A DNA stretch of 64,000 nt from contig NW_024040817.1 of NCBI RefSeq assembly GCF_014851395.1, positions 29,979,976 to 30,043,975 on the forward strand, read 5' to 3'. Source of the DNA: Micropterus salmoides (Eukaryota > Chordata > Actinopteri > Centrarchiformes > Centrarchidae). Shown here piece by piece: positions 12,510 to 24,284 of this stretch (the first letter of the stretch is position 1; every line of letters starts with the position of its first letter). A program made the position numbers and the translations under genes. Below the pieces are notes generated by a model. The model made no database searches, was not told the origin of the DNA, and was given only the letters and a program-made list of their open reading frames with translations.

Positions 12510-14827
12510 ATGGGAGCATATAAGTATATGCAGGAGTTATGGCGCAAGAAGCAGTCCGATGTGATGCGTTTCCTGCTCCGCGTCCGTTGCTGGCAGTACC
12601 GTCAGCTGTCCAACCTCCACCGTGCTCCCAGACCCACCAGACCTGACAAGGCCCGTAGGCTGGGCTACAAGGCCAAGCAGGGTGAGAGCTGAGCCCAGAG
12701 TTACACCTGCACATGTCTGGTCCAACATCATGTCTGCCTACCTTGCCAATCATGTTTTTAATGTGATTCCAACAGGTTACGTAATCTATCGCGTCCGTGT
12801 GCGCCGCGGAGGCCGTAAACGCCCTGTGCCCAAGGGTGCCACCTACGGCAAGCCCGTGCACCATGGCGTCAACCAGATCAAGTTTGCCCGCAGTTTGCAG
12901 TCCACTGCTGAGGTACGTTCATTTTAGACTGTGGCTTAAAGGCGATGGAACAGTGAGTTGTTTTTGCTGGTATGATGATACTTTTGAACACATGGTACTT
13001 GACCATAATTTCCAGAATGGTCTAGGACCGCATAATGAGTCAGTTTCTATTGATGTGATTGTAATGGTGGCTGTTTAAAAAAGGTCAAAAGGTGTTGAAA
13101 TGTCCTGGAACCTAAGAATGCTGTTGGGTTTACACCATACAACGGCGTAGTCCACTGTCCATCTGTAGTGTGTTCCAAACACTCAGTGATTTCACACCTT
13201 GTGATTTTTCAAGCTCACAAACATATATTCCCCTGGTCATGTTAGAGTATCAGCATTGTGCTCCTGTCGGTCAGAAGTGTAGTACCAATTTGGTTTGGTA
13301 AAGAGGTAGACTTGGAGATTGCATTGCAGCAGTTGGATTTGAATTTGATATATTGGGTTGCTGACACTAAATAGTAAGTTTTAATTGATCGTTGCATATA
13401 GAGCTGAAGTTGAGTAAGGGCTGGAGTCCATTTAGCTGTTTCAATTTCAGGGTTGTGCTACTGTAAGGTCACAGCTTACTGGCACATTAGAATTTTGACT
13501 GATTTAAAAAAAAAAAAAAAAAAAAAAGTGAATTAGTAAGTTTTATCTTCTCCTGAGAATTTTCTGCTTTTCTTTGTCATATTGTGTGAATTGAAGATCT
13601 ATGGGTTTTAGACCGATGGTCAGAAAACCAGGAGGTTTAAGATGCCACCATAGGCTCTGGGAAATATAATATTGACAAAAGTAAAAATTGACAGATAATC
13701 AGTAATGAAAATAATTAGTAGGTACAGCTATACATGTTTTCCTACTGCCTGTTTAAGCATTGAAAAAACCAGTGGGGGGGAAGCACATCTTCAGCACAAT
13801 GTACCAAATGAGTAAGTTTCTCAAAGTGGAAACCTCTTCTGCCAGCACAGTGGGAACTCATATTAATGGCTGTGTTGCATGTAGTTGTACTTATATCCAC
13901 ATTGTTTATGAAAGCTCCAATTGTTGGATGTTATCTGAAATGTGTTATGTACATGATGGTGTTGTCTCATTCATACATAGCAACACAGCCCATATGATGG
14001 GCTGTATTGCTCAGCACAGAGGTTTTGATTAGGAGGTAGCCCCAGTAATCAGCCTGGTTCTGAACCAAAGCAAACAGCCCTGCAGTGCAAAGATGCTGCA
14101 ATTCAGGGAGTTTTAAAAACTGAAAACATTCAGTGTTTTAATATGATTAAATGGACTACTGATGAAAAAGGTAGAGGTAAAATGAGCTTAGGTCACATAA
14201 GCAGTGGACAAAGTGTTGTGACTGCCGATGTTTGTTTGTGTTATGTATTTGCTAAATTAAACCTGTAGCTGCAGGTGTGAGATTGAATGTGTCCACATTG
14301 GTCGGCATGAATTTTAAGGTTCAGCTGATCGTATCTCGTAGTTTGCCTGTCTTCCATTTTAAGCCATGATCACTGTCATATGAACATGTGCCCAGTTTAA
14401 TGCCACTAAAGCACTATTTTAGTGCTTTAAAGTGGTGCCAAACAAAGTTGTGTGTACACAGATTGATAAGTCTACTGGTTTGGCCAGTAAAAATCATTAA
14501 GTCTATATTTTTGTTTCCTAGGAGCGTGCTGGCCGTCACTGCGGAGGCTTGCGAGTGCTGAGCTCCTACTGGGTGGGTGAGGATTCCACCTACAAGTTCT
14601 TTGAGGTGATTCTGATCGACACCTTCCACAAGGCCATCAGACGCAACCCAGACACCCAATGGATCACAAAGGCTGTGCACAAGCACAGAGAGATGCGTGG
14701 CCTGACATCTGCAGGAAAGAAGAGCCGCGGCCTGGGCAAGGGCCACAAGTTCCACCTGACCATCGGAGGCTCCCGCCGTGCAGCCTGGAAGAGGCGCAAC
14801 ACCCTGCAGCTGCGCCGCTATCGTTAG
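12510..14827 (+). CDS. rpl15: 60S ribosomal protein L15 (eL15)
   Basis: Structural protein of the large ribosomal subunit. Three coding exons, 12510-12681, 12776-12912 and 14522-14827, join in frame to 204 aa, the usual vertebrate length. Diagnostic stretches are MGAYKYMQELWRKKQSDVMR at the start, RPTRPDKARRLGYKAKQG at the first junction, PKGATYGKPVHHGVNQ in exon 3, and RRNTLQLRRYR at the C-terminus. The protein is very basic throughout. The ATG has A at -3 and G at +4. The non-coding TOP exon is 922 bases upstream across intron 1. The 1.6 kb intron 12913-14521 holds a poly(A) run near 13507-13528; I did not identify a snoRNA in it. The gene is divergent from nkiras1, as in human. Confidence 0.98.
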
Positions 14828-14855
14828 AGCGCGCCACATGTCTGTACATTAAAAA

Positions 14856-14861
14856 AATAAA
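14856..14861 (+). terminator. rpl15: rpl15 poly(A) signal
   Basis: AATAAA 29 bases after the TAG stop gives the very short 3' UTR usual for ribosomal protein mRNAs. Confidence 0.75.
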
Positions 14862-15863
14862 CAACCCTTTTTATGGTGAGACTGGTGTCTGGTTCATTCA
14901 GTTTGAATATTATTGTTTTAAATAGAACTTGATCTTTTCAACTCGCACTACCAGTGTGCACAAAAAGCTTAGAGAAATCTTCCTTTATAAACTTTGGTAA
15001 TCTTGCTGGGGACTTCACTTTTGATTAGAGTTCCTCACAAGCCGCCTGATTACCCTCCCTCACTTTCCTGTTGCATCAGCAAATGAACACGTTGACAACA
15101 AGCAGGTCTATCAGCTGTGTGGGTGTGCAGGGCCTGTAAGGACAATGGAGTGTAAGAATGACCAGTTGTGAAGATCGGTCCATTCCATGGTTGGAATGCA
15201 GGCTCACAGATTACTATTTATTATGAAACATATTACATTCCAATTATTTTAACTATTATATAGCACCTTTTTACTAAGTTGTTACAATAAAAAAAAAAAC
15301 TATAAAATCCCAAATGTACAATTTAAGTAAAACGGCTGCACTGTAAAGGGCAGCCAGGATTGGTGTGATGCAGTCTCAGAACATGGTAACTGCCTGCTAG
15401 CAGCATTTTGTTAAAGTTTTGGCTACAAGTCTTTAGATGTTTTGCCAACTGATAACAGAACAAAGTGAGTAACAATAATATAGTCTAAAGGGAAAAAGCA
15501 TGGATACCCTGATCTGGGGTAAATGTCTCTGGTGGACATAGCAGGAATACACTACAAGAGACAGAAAAATACACATAGGTTACACGCCTATTTTTAACAT
15601 TAGATAAAAGCACAAACTACAGAAGTGATTGTTAAAACTGCTGGTGCAGGGACCAGAATGGGTAATTATGACTTTTGATTGAGTCATTCCACTGCAGGAC
15701 ACTTGGACATCCAATTCCTAATTTCAGTGATTATATTATGTCTACATGTGATTTGCCACAGGGGTTTACAGTAGGTATATAGTAAACAAGAGGGGACCCC
15801 ACAGAAGAGAGGAGCAGGAGGTGAGGAGGCATCTCCAACAGAGAAGGACCTGTTGGACAGATA
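14862..15863. other. Intergenic spacer before the Tc1 insertion
   Basis: No gene was recognised. The last part (from about 15.22 kb) looks like older repeat sequence. The Tc1 element appears to have landed inside it, because similar low-complexity text continues on the other side at 17481. Confidence 0.4.
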
Positions 15864-16052
15864 AAGGTGCTGGTCATATAATTAGAATCTCCTCAAAAAG
15901 TTGATTTATTTCAGTAATTCCATTCAAACAGTGAAACTTGGATATTCATTCATTACACACAGACTGATATATTTAAAATGTTTATTTCATTTAATTGTGA
16001 TGATTAAAACTGACAACTAATGAAAATCCCAAATTCAGTATCTCTGAAAATT
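15864..16052 (+). repeat. Tc1 left terminal inverted repeat
   Basis: Inverted match to 17286-17478. Compared with the right arm it has lost about 8 bp near 15,940 (the tataatgtatac segment of the right arm's reverse complement). Confidence 0.9.
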
Positions 16053-16154
16053 ATTACTTAAAAGTATTACTTAAGACCAATACAAAAAAAGGATTTTTAG
16101 AAATGTTGGCCAACTGAAAAGTATGAACATGAAAAGTATGAGCATGTACAGCAC

Positions 16155-17159
16155 TCAATACTTAGTTGGGGATCCTTTTGCCTGAATTACTGCAGCAATG
16201 CGGCGTGGCATGGAGTCCATCAGTCTGTGGCACTGCTCAGGTGTTATGAGAGCCCAGGTTGCTCTGATAGTGGCCTTCAGCTCTTCTGCATTGTTGGGTC
16301 TGGCGTATCGCATCTTCCTCTTCACAATACCCCATAGATTTTCTACAGGGTTAAGGTCAGGCCAGTTTGCTGGCCAATTAAGAACAGGGATACCATGGTC
16401 CTTAAACCAGGTACTGGTAGCTTTGGCACTGTGTGCAGGTGCCAAGTCCTGTTGGAAAATGAAATCTGCATCTCCATAAAGTTGGTCAGCAGCAGGAAGC
16501 ATGAAGTGCTCTAAAACTTCCTGGTAGACGGCTGCATTGACCTTGGACCTCAGAAAACACAGTGGACAAACACCAGCAAATGACATGGCACCCCAAACCA
16601 TCACTGACTGTGGAAACTTTACACTGGACTTCAAGCGACGTGGATTCTGTGCCTCTCCTCTCTTCCTCCAGACTCTGGGACCTTGATTTCCAAAGGAAAT
16701 GCAAAATTTACTTTCATCAGAGAACATAACTTTGGACCACTCAGCAGCAGTCCAGTCCTTTTTGTTTTTAGCCCAGGTGAGACGCTTCTGACGCTGTGTC
16801 TTGTTCAAGAGTGGCTTGACACAAGGAATGCGACAGCTGAAACCCATGTCTTGCATACGTCTGTGCGTGGTGGTTCTTGAAGCACTGACTCCAGCTGCAG
16901 TCCACTCTTTGTGAATCTCCCCCACATTTTTGAATGGGTTTTGTTTCACAATCCTCTCCAGGGTGCGGTTATCCCTATTGCTTGTACACTTTTTTCTACC
17001 ACATCTTTTCCTTCCCTTCGCCTCTCTATTAATGTGCTTGGACACAGAGCTCTGTGAACAGCCAGCCTCTTTAGCAATGACCTTTTGTGTCTTGCCCTCC
17101 TTGTGCAAGGTGTCAATGGTCGTCTTTTGGACAGCTGTCAAGTCAGCAGTCTTCCCCAT
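16155..17159 (-). CDS. Tc1-like transposase, apparently intact
   Basis: Catalyses excision and TA-targeted integration of the element. I chose the internal ATG at 17159 (MGKTADLTAVQK) over an upstream in-frame ATG at 17195, because Tc1 transposases commonly start with MGK-type sequence; this gives 334 aa, close to the family norm. The N-terminal third carries the paired-like helix-turn-helix (GKTQKVIAKEAGCSQSSVSK) and a basic GRKRCGRKK linker. The catalytic DD34E triad is complete: D148 in FSDES, D238 in FQQDLAPAH and E273 in NPVENLWG, with exactly 34 residues between the last two. No stop or frameshift interrupts it. Expression and activity are unknown. Confidence 0.93.
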   Translation of the reverse strand: MGKTADLTAVQKTTIDTLHKEGKTQKVIAKEAGCSQSSVSKHINREAKGRKRCGRKKCTSNRDNRTLERIVKQNPFKNVGEIHKEWTAAGVSASRTTTHRRMQDMGFSCRIPCVKPLLNKTQRQKRLTWAKNKKDWTAAEWSKVMFSDESKFCISFGNQGPRVWRKRGEAQNPRRLKSSVKFPQSVMVWGAMSFAGVCPLCFLRSKVNAAVYQEVLEHFMLPAADQLYGDADFIFQQDLAPAHSAKATSTWFKDHGIPVLNWPANWPDLNPVENLWGIVKRKMRYARPNNAEELKATIRATWALITPEQCHRLMDSMPRRIAAVIQAKGSPTKY

Positions 17160-17285
17160 GATTGTGTAGCCTACAGAACTAGACTGAGAGACCATTTAAA
17201 GGCCTTTGCAGGTGTTTTGAGTTAATTAGCTGATTAGAGTGTGGCACCAGGTGTCTTCAATATTGAACCTTTTCACAATATTCAA

Positions 17286-17478
17286 ATTTTCTGAGATACT
17301 GATTTTGGGGTTTTCATTAGTTGTCAGTTATAATCATCAAAATTAAAAGGAATGAACACTTGAAATATATCAGTCTGTGTGGAATGAATGTATACATTAT
17401 ACAAGTTTCACTTTTTGAATGGAATTACTGAAATAAATCAACTTTTTGATGATATTCTAATTATATGACCAGCACCTG
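17286..17478 (-). repeat. Tc1 right terminal inverted repeat
   Basis: Its reverse complement pairs with 15864-16052. The outermost bases are CAGGTGCTGG next to the TA target site. Confidence 0.9.
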
Positions 17479-17480
17479 TA

Positions 17481-18177
17481 GATGAACCAAACCAGCGCCA
17501 CATCACTGATGCCAACATTTTTCAGACAGCTGATTTAAGCATTGTGGTCCACTGTGTCAAAGGCTGAGCTGAGGAAGAAGAGATGTCAAGGAGATCTCAA
17601 ATTAAGTACACGCCTGTGTCTGCGGCAAGCCGCGTCAGTGTGTGTAACTGGTGAGAAAAGCATCAGACACAACGCTTCAAATGAAAACACTACACCAACC
17701 ACATCTAATGATCATGACCTGCCGTACGAGCCAGTCAGAGAGAGTTAAAAACCCTTTTCAATTCAAAATGACGAATACTTCAAACAATACTCAGATAATG
17801 GTGAGACACAGAGCGCTGTTACAAACTAGGTGGAAAAACATGGGTTTCCACTGCTAAACTCCTTCAGTGTTTTTTCTATGAATTTGCCCTCAATACTCTG
17901 AATAAACAGGCATCCACTACCGTTATTAAATTTTAGAGCGCATCCAGCTAAACAGTTGGTGGCACTAATTCTCCGTTCAGGTGCCATTAATTCATTGCAG
18001 AAGAAGTGGGTGCAACGAGCTGATGTAATCAAAAGCACGGCAATAACAATCTAAAAGGTGGACAACAATGTGGTAAACTTGATGGAAACATGGCATTTTT
18101 GCTCGTAATGTTATGTATTCATTTGAGGGAGGTTAAAGTTTGCAGACAGAAACGGACCTAATTTGAAAGGGGCACCA
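17481..18177. other. Spacer with old repeat-like sequence
   Basis: No gene was recognised. The first 120 bases look like the continuation of the repeat interrupted by the Tc1 element. Short open frames on both strands have no known domain. Confidence 0.35.
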
Positions 18178-18310
18178 GCAGACAGACGCTGTTAGAGACC
18201 AGCTGGTGAACAAAGTGGAGCATGTAGCAGCTAAAGGGCCAGATATAACCCTCAGTAGTTAATTAAAAGAGAGTAAATACTGATATTACATACATTCATC
18301 AAGTGACACA
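18178..18310 (+). repeat. Dispersed repeat, copy 1 of 3 in the window
   Basis: Shares the order of words gctggtgaacaaagtgga, agcagctaaagggccagata, ctcag and gagtaaatactgatattaca with copies near 39.54-39.73 kb and 40.56-40.83 kb, all on the plus strand. It looks like a degenerate member of a fish interspersed family; class unknown. Confidence 0.55.
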
Positions 18311-18470
18311 AACTAAATTCCAAAAGAAAAATAAGGTTGTCTTTTATATTGATATATATTTATTGAGAAATATGAGCGATAAGGAATAAACACGGTCATG
18401 ACTATTTTAATATATAGTGTATATAGGGTATTTGCTCTATGATCTATCAGAGTTTGTTTAAACGTTTTAT

Positions 18471-19230
18471 TTAGAATCTGTTATGTGTTTCACATCTACT
18501 CCAACCATGGTCTGGATGTAGAAGTGAACCATCCCTGGCTTTGTTTTTGGCATCATCTTGTGGATCCACCGATAAGTGCATGGTGCTGAGGAGGCAGACA
18601 TTCTTCTTTTCTTTTCCCTGGTAAATGGTGAGGGTTGGCTTGTCGTTCTGCATCACTTTCGTGTCATGCGGTGGAGCTTTCTGGTGTGCAAAAGGACGCA
18701 GTGACCTCTTGTTCTTGTTGGTGGTGCCAACAGGGCCTGTATTCTTGGCCAGGAGTTTGTAGGAAAGTGTTGTATGTCTACCCTTGCCCTAATAAGGCTC
18801 CGTCAACTTCAGAACCACACTCTTCACGAGACTCTGAGTAGCGGGGCGGCTCAGATCCATCCATGGACCAGATACAGTATTTCGTCTCCACATCAGCAGG
18901 GATCCAGAACTTGATTCTGAATTAGGCAGGTTTCCTCAGCATGTATTCAGTGAAGGGGCAGCAGGCTTTCATGGGGGACAGCTGTTCACACACAGGAATT
19001 TCTTACACTGGTTTGTATGATGCGATGCTGTTTATCAGCCTGTCCAAAATATCACTCACATCAATCGGACCATCATTCCTATGAAAGTACTCAAAGGATC
19101 TTCAAAGTTGTGGCGGGCGTGTGCAGTTGGTCCAGCACTGTCAGATGTCCTGGTGCGTGGATAGCTCTCCAAATCCTCACCTCTTCCCAGTCTCATGCTA
19201 AAGCTCACCTCGCGGTGGTTGAGCCGACGC
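18471..19230 (-). pseudogene. Broken piggyBac-like transposase
   Basis: Conceptual minus-strand translation gives ordered but interrupted matches to PGBD/piggyBac transposases. From high to low coordinates these are DVSDILDRLINS (about 19,065-19,030), CPFTEYMLRKPA then a stop then FRIKFWIPADVETKYCIW (about 18,960-18,870), LLAKNTGPVGTTNKNKRS (about 18,760-18,700), and KKNVCLLSTMH (about 18,610-18,580). A frame change follows to HFYIQTMVGVDV (near 18,505). Stops, frameshifts and a deletion between the second and third blocks make it non-functional. No terminal repeats or TTAA duplications were located. Confidence 0.75.
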
Positions 19231-19260
19231 TAAGGAATATAAATGCGTATAATTAGTTTA

Positions 19261-20929
19261 GATGAACATTCCTGAAATTGAGCGGAATGTGTCAAATAAG
19301 TAAGTCTGATGGAATTAAACATAAGAGAAGTGGCTTCAGTGGCTTGTAAGTTCACCTGTCATTTGTGCTCCAACAACAGAGGCATCCCTTAGCCATGGTG
19401 GAGATGCAGGCAAGTTTGATGGTTGCTCTGTTGAGATTAATTTTAGGCTACATTAGATTGTGATGGGTTTATGCCATAGTTATAGTCGCGCATTTTAAAG
19501 CTGAATTGTAGGAGCCTGCCTTTCACCGGAAGCCTAGGCCTTTTTGTTCTCTCGACAGGGTGGAGGCTCCTCAGATTAATACAGTTAATCAGGGGGAAAT
19601 GACGGGTCACTCGCTATGTATTGATCTCTCCCCCATCAGATTCTCCCTCGCTCATGTCCTGAAGCATAATAATAAGCCTACCAAGTAAGGCCTTGTCTGG
19701 CATGATCCTTTTATTGTAGAAGAGTTTCCCCTCATTTTTAACCTTAATGTAACCCTGAGAGCAATGCTTTCTTTTTCAGTTACGCTGTTCACTCTCACAC
19801 AGTTACATAGACTCCACTGAGGTAGATTTGGGGTTAGGGGCCCCACCTGGACTGTGTTAGGATTGACCTCACACGCCTGTTTCTTTAACCTATAAGCCAC
19901 CACTCCCCCACATGGAAAATTGTATACATTCACTTGTGCACGTTCCACCGGTGGGAAAGTAAAATGAGGTTAGGTTTTATGGTTTTGAAGCAATAGCGCC
20001 TCTGAAAAAGTGCACTTAGCTGGGTGTTGACACCAAAGTGAATTCAAAGAACTAGCACAGATGTGTCACTTCATGGCTTCTGCAAAAAAACACAAAGACA
20101 ACAGCCAGGGGACTGGCCGTCAACATGCACGTGTGTTCTGTGCCTGCTTGAGAGGAAAGAAATAGCAAGTGGTGTGTATTTGTATTCCAAAAAGCATCAA
20201 GTAAAGACAAACAACCATTTTCACGCCTATGTGACTTTAAATAGATATCAAGACAGTCAAAATAAAAACTGAGATCATGGGTGAAAATGTGAAAAGTTTC
20301 CTCGCACTGACGTCAGCCTCTGGTGTGGAAAAAAAGATGATATAAAGAAAAGGCATACAATTATGTTATAATTATTAATTATAATTATTATTATGTCTCT
20401 CTTTCTCTCCCTGTGCTTGAGTTTGGCCTATAGACTGTCTCTAAGATGAGATTCAATTTATGATTTGTAATTGATATGTTATGATAGCCATAGTAATACT
20501 GGTTGAAATAAACAATTTGATAGCCTATTTCCCATCTGCCCCTAATATAGGCAGGAGGAGTTAAGTGACTGAAGAACGTCTGCATATCAATATGCACAGC
20601 GGGGGCTATGTATAGTGCCCATATCATGAAATTCATCACATCTACCTGTAAGCCATCGTCGGCACTGTCACCTCCATACCCACCATGAAACACACATATT
20701 GTGATTCATCAAACAAAAGTACATCGTGCGATCCTTTGATGGACATTGTATAGATTGTTCAGTTTAACTGGCTGGAATCAACTAAATCACGGAATATCGT
20801 AGAATCTTCCAGAAATGTAGATGCAATTTATAAAAATGTGGGGTTTCTCTAGCATCATAAGCGTTTTTATCACAGCATTTGGCTAAACGAACAAAAACAC
20901 TGCACTGCTATGTTTTGGGGTCATTTAAG
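19261..20929. other. Intergenic spacer, nothing recognised
   Basis: AT-rich DNA with short open frames and no recognised protein, RNA gene or structured repeat. It includes a TTATAATTATTA-rich patch near 20.37 kb. Confidence 0.5.
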
Positions 20930-21345
20930 GCTCGTGCAGACTACACGACTTTCAGCAGAAGTGCCATTCACACTACACAACTTGCCGTCTTGTGAGAGAG
21001 CTGGAGGTGAGTAAGAAGTGTTTTAAAGTGAAAAAGTAGCTGCCTGCTCTCATTGGCTGGATGTGGATGTCGAGTCGGCAGACTTCTCCAGATATTTGGC
21101 TTGCTATTTTTTTTTATATTTTCTTGTTGATCCCTCTTTGTGATCACAAAATGTGCTTAAATTGTAAAACAGGAAAAAATTAAACGGAAAACACGGAGTT
21201 TGGGAAAAAATCAAACAGATTTAAACGGATTTCATAGGGCCCTACCTAAATGAATTAGGTTTTATTTTCAATTTCACATTTCTCATAGTCCCACGACCCT
21301 GTACGCTGGATAAGCGGTTGACGATGGATGGATGGATGGATTTCT
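20930..21345. repeat. Cluster of repeat fragments ending in (GATG)n
   Basis: Several pieces resemble common fish repeat text: gcagactacacgactttcag near 20.94 kb, aacggatttcatagggccct near 21.22 kb, and ggataagcggttgacgatgg followed by GATG units at about 21,308-21,342. Each seems to be a remnant. Family names need a repeat library. Confidence 0.45.
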
Positions 21346-22582
21346 CATAGTGTTTTCTCTCCACCTTATTATATCACCCTAGCTCTAGAAAACCATGTTT
21401 GCCAACTATGTGTTCTGCATGTTTATCTGCATTCCACTTAATGTACAGGAAATGGCATTTGCATTGCTTATACATCGGGGGCCTAGAGTCCATATCGCAC
21501 TTTACATTTTGTACCACCAGGTCAGACTTAGCAGGAAATCTGCTGGATTCTGGCACAAAATAGTGAGATGGTGCTGTTCTTCATGTATAAATGAATTTCT
21601 GTCAAAAGGCGAACGAGGAGGGACAATGACAATGATTCATGAATACTTCTTTTCCATTTTTGTGCTGTAACTATTAAGAGTTGTAGTGTCTTTTTCTTTT
21701 ATATCGCTGTCCTGCAGGGATATGGGAATGTGAGGCTGCGCAGGGATCAATAAAGTGTTAAGAATATCTTACTTTGTTATGTTAACTACTACTGAATGAA
21801 TTCACTGGGTCAGAGTGACAACATATTCTAGTCGTTAGCTGAAAGTGTTTCCCTGACCTAAAAAGTGAAATGGTCAACCGAGAACATGCCTCACTCCCTC
21901 TATTGTCTCTCCTCTCCATGCACCACGGGGCTACAGTTTCCTCTGACCTGCTGTGTGAAAAGTCCCAAAACAGCAGGTAGAGAATGGTGGTAAGGTACAG
22001 TGTGGGATTTCTTACTCCTAAAAAGGTTTCATTGTAGTCCCCTAGGAAACATTAGCGGGGATTGCGGGGGAGAGCCTTGGGAAATGCCTGGTGCTACATA
22101 CTTAATGTGGAGCTTCAGCCATCCCCTGCCGGCGGTCTGTGACAGGGAGGAGGGAAGCTCGTCCATGTCATTTTAACCTCGTAAGAATTCAGTGTGGGGG
22201 AGAACAGCCTGACAGCCTCATGGCATTAAGCCTTAGATTCCACTACTCTATTTGAACAGTATCCACGGCCAAATGCTGGTGTGTTTGTATCTCACATGAT
22301 ACCAATAACACAAACTAGTGAAAGATGTACGACAGTGCGGTCCTCACACAGTGAATCTGAATGTTTTAATGAGGAAGTTAAAGCAAACAATTGTTGTCTA
22401 GTAGGTTTTAAAGTGGTGTTTTGTTCTGTTGAGTCAGGCTTTAATGGGACCTTAAATGTTAGCTTATGGTGCTCTACAAGATGTGTTAAATGATTTTAAC
22501 CCATCCAGGGATGCAGTGTCTCCCACACAGAAATGATTAAACCAGAGCAGACTTGTGAATAAACGTGAGCTTTCAAAAGAAT
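21346..22582. other. Intergenic spacer, nothing recognised
   Basis: No credible gene. The longest frames (up to about 90 codons) show no domain and no splice context. Confidence 0.45.
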
Positions 22583-22865
22583 GCTTTCACACTAGTTGTT
22601 CGGTTCATTTGGTCCGGTCAAAGTGAAAAAAATGATACGCTGTTGCATTTTAGTTCTGGTCCGGTTCATGTTCACACTGCAGTTTTACAAACAAACCAGA
22701 GAAGTAACCACGACGTTACACAGATGTACAGTTAACTAAAATCCTGTGGTTGGTTCGTTTGCTTTCACACAAGCAAACCGCTCCAGAGTTTGTTTGAAAG
22801 CGACCTCCTTGAAGAGGTGAACTGTAGTGCAATTCAACCGAACTAAACGAGGCAGGTGTGAAAGC
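22583..22865. mobile_element. MITE-like element with gctttcacac ends
   Basis: Perfect 10-bp terminal inverted repeats, gctttcacac at 22583-22592 and gtgtgaaagc at 22856-22865, extend imperfectly inward through cggttcatttggtccg and its counterpart caaccgaactaaacga. It is 283 bp long with no coding capacity, so a non-autonomous DNA transposon is likely. I could not fix the target-site duplication by eye. Confidence 0.6.
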
Positions 22866-24284
22866 ACAACAGCTTCCTGCCTAACAAAGTTCTCTAACGT
22901 CACCTCTTCTTTTGAATGTGAAACGTTAGTGTGAAATCTCAAAGCTGCAGGTCCTCCTTGTAGACAGTCATGTAGTATAAGGTTAATTAAACAGCAGCGT
23001 TTCCTTTGTGTCACAGTACCATAGACGATATGTTTTAGAAAGTAGTCATTGTGGCAGATTATATGTAAGGTAATAACTATTACATGACAAAAAAAAAATA
23101 TAATTATTTGCCTATGTAGGAGAGCCCTATTTATCATTATTATAGCAGTGACATTAGATATGCTATATGGTATTATTTGTGGTGGTAATAGCAGTAGTAG
23201 TATATGGGAAGTTTTCCTGGCCCCCACAATACACTGTTTACTTTAATGTTCATTAGATGTAGTACTCCATAATTTATAACAAATCAGATATTTTTAAAAA
23301 AGTTCTGTAGTTTTATTTGACTCTTATTCATCAAAACCTTGATATATTTTGTTGTACTTTTGTTCAAAGTACTATTTACAACAATAAAAGTTTATTTTAT
23401 ACTCCATTATGTCATGGTATCTTGGTGAGGTCTCAACATAACAAATGTTAGGGATAATCTTTGTTTATATCATGCGTTTCTTAAAATAAGGGGGAGAAAA
23501 ACTATATCGCCTGATACGTCGGCTATCTGATTTTAAAAATCTCAAATATCGAAATCGGTATCGGACTAAAAAATCAGTTAGACCATGTCAGAGTTGGCAA
23601 CTTCGTTTTTCATCTCGGATGAGGGCCGTGCGTTGTAAGGTTAGTAGGCTGTTCTGTCCGCTGTTTTTCATTTCCGGTGAGAATTCGCTGAGTCACTGTC
23701 TGCTGGCAGATTTCAGCCGCAGCCTCTCTCAACAACCTCACCTGTGCCATAATTATCACGCTGTTTCCTTGGTAGGCTAGAGGGATAAATGCACATTTTT
23801 GTGCAACTTAGAAACATTTTCAACTTGCGCAGATGGGTCAACATCTATTTCAATGGTGCAAATTCTGCAAATTCTCACATTGAACGAGCTGGAACACGCA
23901 TATATTGGTGAGTGATAATCAATTGTCCAGTGACTTTGTTTGCAAATGCCTAAATTGGCCTGACCTTCTGTTTGAACACAACTTTACACCCGTCAGAATG
24001 ACTTAGCCTGTCTGTAGGAAAACATATTTAGTAACACAAAACAGGTATACTGCCAATAATATATGAAAAGCAAAGGAGACAAAACTTTTACTTATTACCA
24101 AATATTTCGTCAGACATCCTTGAGTTTTCCTTTGCCCTCCTTTAATAAAAAGTGCAAGAACAAATTTGGGCTCAGGCCAAACCATGATGACAAATAAAAT
24201 GATACTACTATTATACTATTACTACATACTACTATGTTGCAACGAACTTTTTTGGACACGGGACGTGCCTGCTAACATTCTTGG
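22866..24284. other. Spacer upstream of nr1d2
   Basis: No gene was recognised. A fragment at about 23,500-23,585 (gataCGTCGGCTATC and atcggtatcggac text) resembles a widespread fish repeat. Confidence 0.4.

Larger units (their letters stand above)
15864..17478 (-). mobile_element. Full-length Tc1-like DNA transposon
   Basis: A 1615-bp cut-and-paste transposon of the Tc1/mariner superfamily. It is bounded by TA dinucleotides at 15862-15863 and 17479-17480, the expected target duplication. Long inverted repeats of about 190 bp (15864-16052 and 17286-17478) start with (A/C)AGGTGCTGGTCATATAAT. The arms differ by roughly a dozen substitutions and an approximately 8-bp gap, so the copy is not brand new, yet the transposase frame between them is open. 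The long repeats resemble the IR/DR group of fish Tc1 elements. Confidence 0.95.

Noticed and set aside
12777..12784. TTACGTAA, a perfect D-box
   Set aside because: It lies at the start of an rpl15 coding exon and is explained by conserved codons for Tyr-Val-Ile.
12505..12864. 119-codon frame opposite rpl15
   Set aside because: Mirror of highly constrained rpl15 coding exons; it runs through the rpl15 intron and has no domain.
12969..13075. Box C-like ATGATGA in the rpl15 intron, possible snoRNA
   Set aside because: No box D at a suitable distance and no closing stem, so a C/D snoRNA is not supported.
22736..23227. 163-codon minus-strand frame
   Set aside because: It begins in AT-rich spacer and runs into the MITE; the translation is unlike any known protein.
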